DNA from: Baffinella frigidus | Lineage: Eukaryota; Cryptophyceae; Cryptomonadales; Baffinellaceae | Length of the DNA: 13,055 nt | NCBI GenBank assembly: GCA_026770585.1 | Contig: MU646503.1 | Span: forward strand, 237,744-250,798 | Direction of reading: 5' to 3' | Shown here: positions 1 through 10,400 of the stretch, piece by piece | Position numbering within the stretch: position 1 is the stretch's first letter | Layout of the letters: each line of letters begins with the position of its first letter | Position numbers and translations under genes: made by a program | The notes under the pieces: generated by a model | What the model saw: only the letters and a program-made list of their open reading frames with translations | What the model was told of the DNA's origin: nothing | Databases searched by the model: none

Positions 1-50
1 GGGGGGGGGGGGGGGGGAGAGAGAGAGACCTGTGTGTGTGAGAGAGAGCG
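1..50. repeat. Poly-G run followed by GA/GT microsatellite
   Basis: Seventeen G residues open the window, followed by GA dinucleotides, a short GT stretch and GA again. This is simple-sequence DNA. The homopolymer at the very edge may also mark an assembly or sequencing limit. Confidence 0.9.
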
Positions 51-53
51 AGT

Positions 54-113
54 AAGGTCCTAGGTCTTATCGCTTACGGGTTGTTCCAAATCCCTTCGAA
101 GTCCGCTGTGTGG
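54..113 (+). mobile_element. Truncated right half of a CCACACAG-type hairpin element
   Basis: This stretch matches 5887-5946 almost base for base, including GGTCCTAGGTCT and CCCTTCGAAGTCCGCTGTG. The partner lies at the right end of a complete inverted-repeat element (5786-5946). The left half is missing and GA microsatellite takes its place. It is a fragment of a non-autonomous element with no coding capacity. Confidence 0.75.
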
Positions 114-144
114 TACAGAAGAGAGACCGCCGGCAAGAGCACTG

Positions 145-192
145 GAGAGAGAGAGAGAGAGAGTAGAGAGAGAGAGAGCGAGAGAGAGAGAC
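145..192. repeat. GA microsatellite
   Basis: About 48 bases of GA dinucleotides with single interruptions. The open frame across it is a low-complexity RE/ER run with no sign of being a gene. Confidence 0.9.
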
Positions 193-233
193 CTGTACTA
201 CTACCAACACGGCCGCTCTTGTATGCACCCCCA

Positions 234-420
234 CCGAGGGTTGAGGGTTTGGGGTTTGGGGTTTGGGGTTTAAGGTGTAGGGTGTAGGGTGTAGGGTGTA
301 GGGTGTAGGGTGTAGGGTGTAGAGTGTAGGGTGTAGGGTGTAGTGTGTAGGGTGTAGGGTGTAGGGTTTAGGGTTTAGGGTTCAGGGTTCAGGGTTTAGG
401 GTTGAGGGTTTAGGGTTTGT
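234..420. repeat. Degenerate telomere-like heptamer array (GTTTGGG, GTGTAGG, GTTTAGG)
   Basis: The period is seven bases throughout. The unit drifts from GTTTGGG to a run of about 13 GTGTAGG units, then to TTTAGGG and TTCAGGG. It is G-rich on the plus strand, so C-rich on the sense strand of the gene read here. It begins directly after a partial copy of exon 9. Confidence 0.9.
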
Positions 421-422
421 AC

Positions 423-450
423 CGCCATACGTGTCAGGGTCACCCTCTTC
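423..450 (-). pseudogene. Partial copy of exon 9, donor side (EEGDPD type)
   Basis: Read on the minus strand this gives EEGDPDTYG and then GGCG, GTACA at the same point as exon 9 (848-890), and passes straight into telomere-like repeat. The 5' part and acceptor are absent, so it cannot be a complete cassette exon. Against exon 9 it differs at SS to TY plus silent changes. Confidence 0.6.
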
Positions 451-506
451 GGTTTATGGTTTGGATCAGGGTTTAGGGTTTGGATTTTGGGGTTTAGGGT
501 GTGTAC

Positions 507-558
507 CGCCAGACGAGTCGGGGCCACCCTCTTCGAGACGTGTCGGGGTTGCCCTCTT
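507..558 (-). pseudogene. Two abutting partial copies of exon 9
   Basis: Bases 507-534 read EEGGPDSSG on the minus strand and end at GGCG, GTACAC exactly like exon 9. Bases 534-558 repeat the motif in poorer form (EGNPDTS) without the GT junction. Both lack the acceptor side. A further bare junction (CCGGCG, GTACAA) lies at 591 with no matching exon body behind it. Confidence 0.55.
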
Positions 559-710
559 AGGGTTTGGGTTTTGGGGTTTAGGGGTTGTACCGCCGGATTT
601 GCGCGAGGGGGACGCTCGCAACTCAGCCCCTAAAACTATTCCCGGTACTAACCCTACAACGCTAAAACCGTTCCTAGTACCAAATGAATTTTAGGGTTTG
701 GGGTTTGTAC

Positions 711-744
711 CGCCAGAAGAGTCGGGGTCGCCCTCTTCCATCAG
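711..744 (-). pseudogene. Partial copy of exon 9 with intact donor junction
   Basis: The minus strand reads LMEEGDPDSSG, identical to exon 9 in protein and with one silent change (TCG to TCT). It ends at the same GGCG, GTACA junction and then enters TTTGGGG-type repeat. The first codons and the acceptor AG are missing. Confidence 0.65.
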
Positions 745-749
745 AAAAT

Positions 750-815
750 CCTACACCCTACACCCTACACCCTACACCCTACACCCTACACCCTGCACCC
801 TACACCCTACACCCC
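750..815. repeat. Telomere-like array in inverted orientation (CTACACC)
   Basis: About nine CTACACC heptamers run here, the reverse complement of the GTGTAGG array at 272-360. The strand of the G-rich sequence therefore switches within one intron, and the two arrays could pair as a long imperfect hairpin. Confidence 0.9.
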
Positions 816-847
816 AAAATCCAGGGTTTAGGGTTTAGGGTGTGTAC

Positions 848-890
848 CGCCAGACGAGTCGGGGTCGCCCTCTTCCATCAGCTTCTCGAC
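848..890 (-). CDS. Exon 9: E-helix and first half of the loop of EF-hand 2
   Basis: The 43-base exon follows GGCAG and precedes GTACAC. It starts in phase 0 and reads VEKLMEEGDPDSSG, with one base of the next codon at the end. DPDSSG fits positions 1-6 of an EF-hand loop (D at 1 and 3, S at 5, G at 6), preceded by an E-helix ending in KLMEEG. The rest of the loop (hydrophobic 8, Glu 12) should lie in the next exon, beyond the left edge; I found no candidate within 1-840. At least three partial copies with the same donor junction lie at 423-744. The intact acceptor is what marks this copy as the real exon. Confidence 0.7.
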
Positions 891-1355
891 CTGCCTCAAG
901 ATTTCGGGTTTCAGGTTCCGGAGATTTCGGGTACAGGAGCTTGAGGTTCGGGTTTCGGGTTTCAGGTTCCGGATTTTGGGTTTCGGGTTTTAGGTTTCAG
1001 GTTTCAGGTTCCAGAGCTCGGATTTCGAGTTTCGGGTTCCGGATTTCGGGTTTCAGCTTCAGGGTTTCGGGTACAGGATTTCGGGTTTCAGGTTCAGGAG
1101 CTCGGGTTTCGGGTTTCGGGTTTCGGGCTTCAGGTTTCGGGGGTTCGGTGTTCGGGTTTCGTGTTTCAGGTTTCGTGTTTCGTGTTTCGGGGTCCGGGCT
1201 TTGAATTTCAGGTTTGGGGTTTGGGGTTTGGGGTTTGGGTTTTGGGGTTTGGGGTTTGGGTTTTGGGTTTTGGGGTTTGGGGTTTCGGGGTTTCGGGGTG
1301 TGACCGAAATAGCCGCCTGGTTGATGCCGAACTTGGAGAGGGCCACGCGCATCTT

Positions 1356-1429
<74 letters not shown>

Positions 1430-4400
1430 CCTCTCTCTCTTTCTCTCTCCCCCCCTCTCTCTCTCTCTCTCGCGGAGTCTAGTGAGGAACAAGGCCCAAC
1501 CCCCACGAGCCCTTCGACAATTCTTAAGTTGACCACGGTTTGTTGTTTGTTGTTTGGGGTTCGGGGGTTGACCGAAATAGCCGCCTGGTTGATGCCGAAC
1601 TTGGAGAGAGCCACGCGCATCTCCCCCTCTTCTATCGCCGCTGAGTTGTCCTGCGTGTGGGGTTGAGTGTTGAGTGTTGAGTGTTTAGGGTTTAGTGTTT
1701 AGGGTTGGCCAGAGACGTTGATTCATTCCACGACTCGAGGCCGCAAGAAGGGGTATCGGGTTTCGGGTTTTACGGGAGATACGTGACCAAGCCTGGTCGT
1801 GACTGGCGCTAAATTTATTCAGCCGAACTTGGAGAGAGCCACGCGCATCTCACCCTCTTCTATCGCCGCTGAGTTGTCCTGCGTTGAGGGTTCAGGGTTT
1901 ACGGCTCAGGGTTTACGGTTTGGGGTTTGGGGTTTGGACCCGAAATTACCCAGATTGGCCTCGGGGCCCGAGCTTGTCCGTTTCTGATTTCGGGTATCGG
2001 GTTTCCGGGTCCGGGTTTCGGGTTTCTGGGCCGCGCATCTCCCCCTCTTCAATCACCGCTGAGTTGTCCTGCGTGTGGGGTTGAGTGTTGAGTGTTGAGT
2101 GTTTAGGGTTCAGGGTTTCTGGGGCTACTACCCCAATAGGATCATCCACTCACCCCCCATAGCCTCGTGAGGGGGAGTCTGGGGACATTACCCCATGTAG
2201 GATCCCGGAGTGACTTTACACAGGTTGGCCAGAGACGTTTATTCATTCCACGACTCGAGGCTGCAAGAAGGGTTACAGTCCACCTACCCTAACACAGGCT
2301 ACCGTAACACATACTTACCCTCCACACATACTCCTTCGGCCGCCCCCCGATGTCCCCCTGCAAGGAAGTATGCCTGAAGGGTGGACACCATAACGCACAC
2401 CTACCCTCCACACATACTCAACCAGTCCGGCCCCGACGGGTATGTGTTAGGGTAGGTCCACTGTGTCGGGTTTCGGGTTTTGCGGGAGATACGTGACCAA
2501 GCCTGGTCGTGACTGGTGCTAAAACCCGAAACCCGGAGCGCAAAACCCGAAAGAACCCGAAAGGTTTCGGGTTTTGCGCTCCAGGTGTCGGGTAGCTGAG
2601 CACCTGGTCCATAGAAACCCAAACCGAGCAAGCCCCCGCCCCCTGCCTCATCCTCGTCAACAAAATCGATGAGAAATCTCGAAACCCGAAAGGTGTCTGG
2701 TTTCGGGTACCTGGTTTCGGATTTCGGCAAGGAGGCGGGGCCAGACCTCGGCAATTTCGCCCCGGGGTTCGGGCATCTATTTTCGGGTATCGGGTATCGG
2801 GTATCGGGATTCGGGTTTCAGGTATCGGGATTCGGGATTCGGGTTTCGGGTTTCGAGTTTCGGGTAACTGGTTTCGAGTTTCGGGGGACCTCGTCGAATT
2901 CGAAGCAGAGGATTTCTCGGTTCGGGTACCCGGTTTCGGATTTCTGCTTTCTGGTTTCGGGTATCTAGCCTCGGGGATTTCGGGAGGGACGCGGGGCCAG
3001 ACCTCGCCGATTTCGTCCCAGGTTTCGGGTATCTATTTTCGGGTATTTATTTTCGGGTATCGGGTTTCGGGTTTCGAGGGACCTCGTCGATCTCGTTGAA
3101 GAGGCTTTCTCGGTTCGGGCTTCCAGCTTCTAATTTCGGGTATCTGGTTTCTGGTTCCTGGTTTCGGGTATCTGGTTTCGGGTATCTATTTTCGGGTATT
3201 TATTTTCGGGTATCGGGTTTCGGGTTTCGAGAGACCTCGTCGATTTCGTTGAAGAGGTTCCGCAGCGCCGCGTCCTGCTGCGCCCCCGCCGCTTTGAGGC
3301 CCACCTAGGGTTTAGGGATTCGGGTTTACGGTCTACCTCTCCCCTAAATTCAGGAGGTTTAGGGTTCAGGGTTCAGGGTTCAGGGTTCAGGGTTCAGGGT
3401 TCAGGGTTCAGGGTTCGGGGTCCAGTGTTCAGTGTTCAGTGTTCAGTGTTCAGTGTTCAGGTTTGAGGGTTCAGGGTTCAGGGTTCAGGGTTCAGGGTTC
3501 GGGGTTCAGGGTTCGGGGTCCAGTGTTCAGGGTTCAGGTTTGAGGGTTTCGCAGCGCGGCGTCTTGCTGTGCCCCCGCCGCCTTCAGGCCCACCTGAAAA
3601 AATCAAGGGTGTAGGGGTTTACTTTTCGGGTTTAGGATTTCGGGGTTTCGGGTTTAGTGTTTAGGTACTAGGGATAAGGGATTAGGGTTTAGGGTTTGGG
3701 TTGCCCCCGCCACTTTGAGCCCCACCTGCGATTCAGGGGTTTCGGGTCTAGTGTTTACCTCTCCCCTAAACCTCAAACCTTAAGCCCCAAACCCTTCTCC
3801 CTAAGCCTCAAACCTTACACCCCAAACCCGACCCCCCCCAAACCTCAGGTGGGGCTCAGAGGCCCGATTAGCCTAGAGGGTTTCGAGTTTCGGGTTTCGG
3901 GTTTCGGGTTTCGGGTTTCGGGTTCCGGGTTTCGGGTTTCGGGTTCAGGGTTTCGGGTTTCGGGTTTCGGGTTTCGGGTTTCGGGTTCAGGGTTCAGGGT
4001 TTAGGGTTTAGGTTTCGCACGCCGCGTCCTGCTGTGCCCCCGCCGTTTTGAACCCCACTTGCGATTCAGTGCGATTCAGGGGTTTAGTGTGTAGTGTATA
4101 GTGTTTAGTGTTTAGTGTTTAGTGTTTAGTATCCAGGTTGTAGGGAGTAGGATTTAGAGTTTGGGTTGCCCCCGCCGCGTTAAGCCCCACCTGCGATTTT
4201 GGAGGAAATTGGGGTTTAGGGTTTGGAGTTTGGAGTTTGGGGTTTAGGGTTTGGGGTTTGGGGTTTGGGGTTTGGAGTGTGGGGTGTAGGGTGTGGGGTT
4301 CGGGGTTGGGGTTTGTGGTTTGGGGTTTGGGTTTGGGGTTTGGGGTTTGGGGTTGACCTTTTCGACCGCCAATTCACGCAGCTTCTTCCACTCCGTGAAC

Positions 4401-7400
4401 TACGGAGGGGTGTGGGGTTAGGGTTTAGGCGTTGGGGTTTAGGGTTTAGGGGCTGTCAGTCCCGAGGCGGGCCTGGAAATCCAGAGGCGGGCCCGACCCA
4501 GTTCTTCAGGTTACTACGCCAGGTCATAAGTCGGAATTTCGAATACAAGTCTTATTTTAAAGTTTGTACCCGGGTCCGGAATTGTGTATTCGGATCGGAC
4601 GTGGAAAGGACGAGGAGTTGCGTCTCACCAGGTCAGTACGTACCATTTGTACCACGAAAACGAAACGTTACGTTATGAAATTCTCACTTAAGACCTGCCG
4701 TGGTTAAGGGGCCCGTCTAACCAGTTTGATGAGACCAAATCAGCCTTTGAGACAGGGGTACCTCGCTTATAAGAAACGCCCACCCCCCTAAGACCACCAT
4801 GGGGCCCTAGGCACAGGCCTGCTGTAGGGTCCTAGGGGGGGTTGGTTTCTTATGAGCGAGGTAGCCCTGTAACGCTGCCTCACTCGGGTGGACCTACTAC
4901 CCCCACGGTGACATGCCACGTCCACGGAAATTTATGCTCTAAATGTGTTTTATTGCGTGCCCAGTTTTTCTCAGGCAGAGCTAGGGTGTGGCCGTGAGGA
5001 GATCCTAGCTCTGCCTCAGTTGGGTTAGCTGACTATTCTCAAGTTGGCATGCTAGGTCCACGGTACAAACACGTCAACCTCGGAGTGAAAAAAAGCCCGG
5101 GCTCACCAGGGTCAACTTTGGAGCGGAAAAGAGCCCGGGCTCACCAACCTGGTGCACCCAAATAGACTGAGGCAGAGCTGGAGGGAGCGACCTTGTTTTT
5201 CAGGTTCTCACCTATGGCGGCGAATCGCGTGTGGAAAAACTTGTAATTTATCCCTTAAGTGCCTGCGACGTCCTGAGACGTCAAAAGGCTCAAATGTCAA
5301 CTTTGGCATTTTCTAATTAGGCCGCCTCTTAATGGAAAATTATGAAAAAAACACCAGCTTGTCAGGCTCGCTAAGCTGAACAAATTGAGTAATTGGTGCT
5401 CAACGAATTGAGAAATTTCTGATTTATGAGACCCGGAAAACCGTCCTCCGCTAAATTGGAATCCCTAGACCTGATTCCTGCTAAAAAAAATGATCACGTA
5501 CCTTTTTCGGCAGATAAGGGATAAACTGGATTTCAATCAAAATTACTACACGTTTGCTTTAATACTACTAGTAAAGATCGTTCTGTTTAGTAAATTTCAT
5601 TGAACCCAGTTGGAAAATTTCAAGTGTTTGCGTATGAAATCGCCTCCACCAGCGCTAGCTCTGCCTCAGTCTTGTTGGCTGACTTTTTTTAAGTTGACAC
5701 GCTGGGCCCACGGTACAAATCCGTCAACTTTGGAGCAGAAAGGAGCCCCGTCTCCCTAGTTTTGTGAGATCGAATCAGCGTTGAACCACACAGAGGGCTA
5801 CGAAGGGAATTTCGGGTGCTGAGAGCCCGAGTTTCCGTTACCTTATTCGTAGGACCCCCCCTATGCCCCTACGGGCTGCCTATCGTAGGGTCCTAGGTCT
5901 GAACGCTTGGGGGTGATTCAAAATCCCTTCGAAGTCCGCTGTGTGGAGGAAGCGACCTTGTTTTTCAGGTGTTCGCCCTTGGCTAAGAATCGCGTGGACT
6001 CTACCAGCGCTAGATCTGCCTCAGTCCGGTTGGCTGAATTTTCTTAAAAGGAGCCCCATCTCCATACTTTCGTCAGACCGAATCAGCGTTTGATGTGATC
6101 CGAAAGAAAGCATGGCCTTTCTACAGAACCAGTTCCGGTGTCCGCCTAAGTTGGGAGCTCGAAGAACCTAACGAACCTCAAGGACTTGAGAGGGCGCGAC
6201 CTTGTTCTTCAGGTTTTCGCCCAAGACTGGCGAAGCGCGTGGGTCGTAAGGGCCTTTCAAGGCGAGGCAAGCCACTGAGGTAAATGTTGTTGGGGTGTGT
6301 GAAGCCTCCTTCAGCCCCGAAGCGTGTGGGGCATGACCATGGTCACCGCCATAGGTGACCATGGTCACCATGGTCACCCTAAACCCTCAACCCTCAACCC
6401 TCAACCCTCAACCCTGACCTCTAAACCCTAAATCCCAAACCCTAAACCCCAAACACCGACCCTCAAACTCATGGTCACCCCCACGTGGCATGCCACTGGA
6501 ACCCCCCGTGGCTCGCAAGGATTGCAAGGATTACGTTTGTTCCAAATATACAGCGTTTGAGAGGGAGCGACCTTGTTTTTCAGGTTTTCTCCCTTGGCCG
6601 CGAATCGCGTGGCCTCCACCAGCGCTGTGTAGTTCACCTGGGTTAGGGTTTGGGGTTTGGGGTTTGGGGTTTCAGGCATCTGGTCTCGGGTTGGTGGCTC
6701 ATTCGAGACGTGTCCTGGCAGAGCGGTGTCGAGATTTCGGGTAATTGGGTTTCGGGTAATTGGGTTTCGGGTAATTGGGTTTCGGGTAATTACGTTTCAG
6801 GTAATTAGTTCTGAGAGCGGTGTTCGCATCTGTCGGCCACGAAAACAATCACACAACGCCAAAAGTTGACGGTTTAGAACCAATATTATAAATTTTGGTC
6901 ATTGATCGTTTTTTTTGAGTGGCCAACAGATTTCATCTCGGACCATACCAGAATCTGTCCTGATGAAAAGGCGTAAGATAGCATCATTTGATGCCTAGAA
7001 TAGCGTGTACACCCTTACCTTCCGCGTGGGGAGCCTAAGATAGTGGGACAGATTCTGTCTTGGTCCGAAATTAGATTCAAACATTTCATTACCCGGGCGG
7101 AGACTAACCCGGGCAGAGGATCCCGCGCCCGGATTCGGAAGGATCTTAAGGGGTCTGCGTCCATCTAAAGTTTTATGCTATCTTAGACATTGGTTTGATG
7201 ACAACATGCACCCCCCTACCCTTAAGACGACACAGTATTTTCGAACCGTTGCGATATCATACGTACCAAAACGTCTTATTCTGGTAGTTTGAGAATGTCG
7301 GTTGGAAGATAGGATCCCTGCGCCTTCGGGCGCGGAGTACCAGAAAAACCGTTACGAGTCCTGCCTGGTTCCCACTAGACCGTTTCCGGTAATTGTTGTC

Positions 7401-10400
7401 CGTTTTGGACGTGCCGTTTTCCGATTTTCCGGTTTTCATTTGTACCAGAAGTGTCCATCTAAAATATTTTAAGGCCTTGACAACATTTTACAAAACCGGA
7501 AAACCGGAAAACCGCACGTCCAAAATGGACAACAATTACCGCAAACGCTCTTCAAAACCTGGTTCAGACAGCAGCCGTGCAGGAGAGTCGCGTACACTTA
7601 GAGCGCTTTGCAGAGAAGTTGGCCACGGGAAATAATGGAAAATTGAGAAATTGGAGCCGTTTTGTCAACTTTGGAGAAACTTAGTACCATGAATTTCTCA
7701 AAAGTGGACAAAATGGCTCCAATTTCCCCATTTTTCTATTTTTCGGTGGCCAACTTCTCTGCACAGCGCTCTAAACGATTGGTCAACCGTCATGGGGATC
7801 AGTCAACCGTCTGTTGACTGATCGTCGTCAGTCAACAGGCTGTTGACTGATCGTATTCGGGGAGGGTCATAACCTTGTTGATGAAGCGCGCCTCCTGCCC
7901 GGCCTGCGAACGAGAGGCCCAATTTGGTCAAAGTTGACGTTTGGTAAAAGTTGACATTTTCCCCGAGATGGTTAGAGCCGTTTGTTGATCCACAAGCGCT
8001 TTCCGCTGCCGAGCGAGAAGGGAACAGTCCATCTAAACGTAATCCATAGGCCCTACGGATCAAAACCGTAGGGACATAGGGGGTTCCTACGGAAAAGCCA
8101 AGATCGATTTTCGACCTTGGCTTTTGATTTCGTGCCACACTCGCTCGACAGCGGCCCAGATCATTCTAGAAGATTCTAGAACAAACCCTGACAAATTCCC
8201 CTTTTGATCGCGTACGGTTGGCGGGTTGGCACCATGGGGGGGGGAGGCGCGCTCCGATACTCTTCGTATACGTTAATAGGGTAACGGCCTGAAAATGGGG
8301 TAGTTAGGCCTACGGAATTGCCTAGGACCTCCTACCGTAGGCCGAGACTTTTTGGTCCTAGGATCCCTCGGCCTACGGTAGGACGTCCTAGGCAATGCCG
8401 TATGCCTAACTACCCCATTTTCAGGCCGTTAGCCTATGAGCGTTGTACACTTGGTGATATACGACTCTGGATAGGCGACCCTCTAGAGCATCTTCTGCTC
8501 TTGTGAGTCGCCTCCCAGAGGCCATGGGTAGGTACAACCCCAGACGCTATCGAGCGATCTAAGCACGTTTCCTCCAAGTCTATCAACACGGTTGGAGTCC
8601 TAGCTCTACCAGACTACGCGGGAGAGCTACATATCATTTTACGCCCTGCGTCCATCTATTATTTTCCCTTGAAATCGGCAAAAGTTGCCGGAAATGCCCA
8701 CAAATAATTGACTTTGACAGAAAAGTAACCGCAGGATATGGGTAAAAAGGGCCCCAAGAAACCACCTAGCCCTCCCCCGTAGGAGTGAAACAGGGCTCGC
8801 CAAAACACACATTTAGCGCAGAAACTCCAGTTCAAAAGGGCAACTAAATTTCCTTTTATGGCGAACCCAGTTTTGCCCAGGCAGAGCTAGAGAGCAGTTT
8901 TCACGGTTGGAGCTGTTGACCACCGAGACAGTGCAAACTTGGTCAACGTTGACGTTTGGTAAAAGTTGACATTTTCGGCGCCGGTAAAAGTTGACATTTT
9001 GTGGGCGTTTGAGCCACTGTGTAAAGTTCAGGCGTTGGAGCCATTTTGTAAAGTTCGAGGGGCTCGCAACATGTCCGACGTTTAGGGTTTAGGGTTTAGG
9101 GCTTAGGCTTTAGGCCTGGTTTAGGGTTTAGGGTTTAGGGTTTAGGGTTTAGGGTTTAGGGTTTAGGGTTTAGGGTTTGGGGGTTGGGGTGCGGGGTTTG
9201 GGGGTGTGGGTTCAGGGGTTAGGGTTTTAAGGTTTGGGGTTTAGGGTTGAGCCCTTGACGTTTGAATACAGAGGGTTGAGCCCTTGACGTTTGAATACAG
9301 GCGGGGTTCAGACCCGCGTCAGATTCTGCCTGAAGTGGACAAATTGGCAACTTCCGGCAACTTCTGACGCCAAAAGTATGCATTTCGAGCATTTAATTTA
9401 AATGCCTGTGGGGCTCACAACCTGTCCAGCGTTGGCGGCGAGGGCTTAGGGTTTAGGATTTAGGGTTTAGGGTTTAGGGTTTGGGGTTTAGGGTTTAACG
9501 TGTGTGTACCGTGACGTGTATGTACCGACCTAGCAGGTTAGGGTTTGGGGGTTGGGGTGCGGGGTTTGGGTTTAAGATTTAGGGTTGAGTGTTCACGGTT
9601 TGTGGTTTAGGGTTTAGGTTCGAGGGCTGAGGTTTTAGGTTGTAGGGGCTCGTAACCTGTCCAGCGTTGGCGGCGAGACTTTTGGCGTCAAATTCTGCCT
9701 GAAGTGGACAAATTGGCAACTTCTGGCAACTTCTGACGCCAAGAGTATGCATTTCGAGCATTTAGTTTAAATGCCTGTGGGGCTCGCAACCTGTCCAGCG
9801 TTGGCGGCAAGGCGGAAGAGGATGCTCTGGCGGTCGTCCTGTGATTTCACTTGGGGGGTTATTCAAAAGTCAACTTCCCAAGATTTTGAGAGGAACACGG
9901 GCACTTCTCGTCAAAAGTTGACGTCCTGCAATTCACATGATACAGTTTGGCAGGTCATGAGTCAGAATTTCAGGACGCAACGGTTCGTTTCCTGGTACTA
10001 ACTGAGTGTGCGGTCCCACGCGAGAGGCAGCTCCTCGTCCGTTCCACGTCCGATTTGCTACTCCGAATTTCGGATCCGGGTACAAAATTCAAGATTTAAA
10101 ACAGGATGCTCTGGCGGTCGTCCTGCGATTCGTACAATACATTTAGCCATTCATAAAATGCAGTGCAAAACCGGTCAAACCTGAGGTTTTTTTAAACGGT
10201 ACCGATCGAGCGGCGCAAGCCACACAGCTTTTCGCCCTACGGTAGGCAACCCGTAGGGACCCAGGGGGGTTCCTACGGATAAGGCCACTGTGAGGCACCA
10301 CGGCATGTATCTCTTAGCAACGTATCCACACAGCGGGCTTCGAAGGGCTTTTCGGCCCAAATCGGGCCACCTTTCCGTGACCTTATCCGTAGGAACCCCC

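Noticed and set aside
997-1620. A 207-codon open frame on the minus strand, the longest in the window
   Set aside because: Most of it is ER/RE repeats from GA microsatellite and NPKPQT repeats from heptamers. Only its first part is real coding sequence, namely part of exon 8.
2618-2690. LILVNKIDE on the plus strand, resembling the NKxD motif of GTPases
   Set aside because: No other GTPase motif is nearby, a stop lies about 27 codons upstream, and the sequence resembles an inverted exon 7 end.
4223-4678. A 151-codon plus frame
   Set aside because: The first third is WGLGFGV strings from TTTGGGG repeat, it overlaps exon 6 on the other strand, and the end lies in a dispersed repeat.
6095-6283. 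Plus-strand open frames around 6095-6744 with conserved RPC-SGF strings
   Set aside because: They are the antisense of exon 5 copies. Silent changes fall in third positions only in the minus frame.
5170-6640. A tRNA-derived SINE in the GAGGGAGCGACC repeat
   Set aside because: No A-box or B-box could be found in either orientation, no A-rich tail exists, and the conserved part is the protein-coding exon 5.
7803-8138. A 111-codon minus frame
   Set aside because: It spans exon 4, the palindromes and a MITE-like element in one frame, and shows no recognisable motif.
9079-9240. A true chromosome end
   Set aside because: Perfect TTTAGGG units number only about eight and lie inside the window, with ordinary sequence and exons on both sides. 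It is interstitial.
9316-9812. CRISPR-like spaced repeats
   Set aside because: There are only two long copies plus junction fragments, with no regular spacers. The context is eukaryotic intron.
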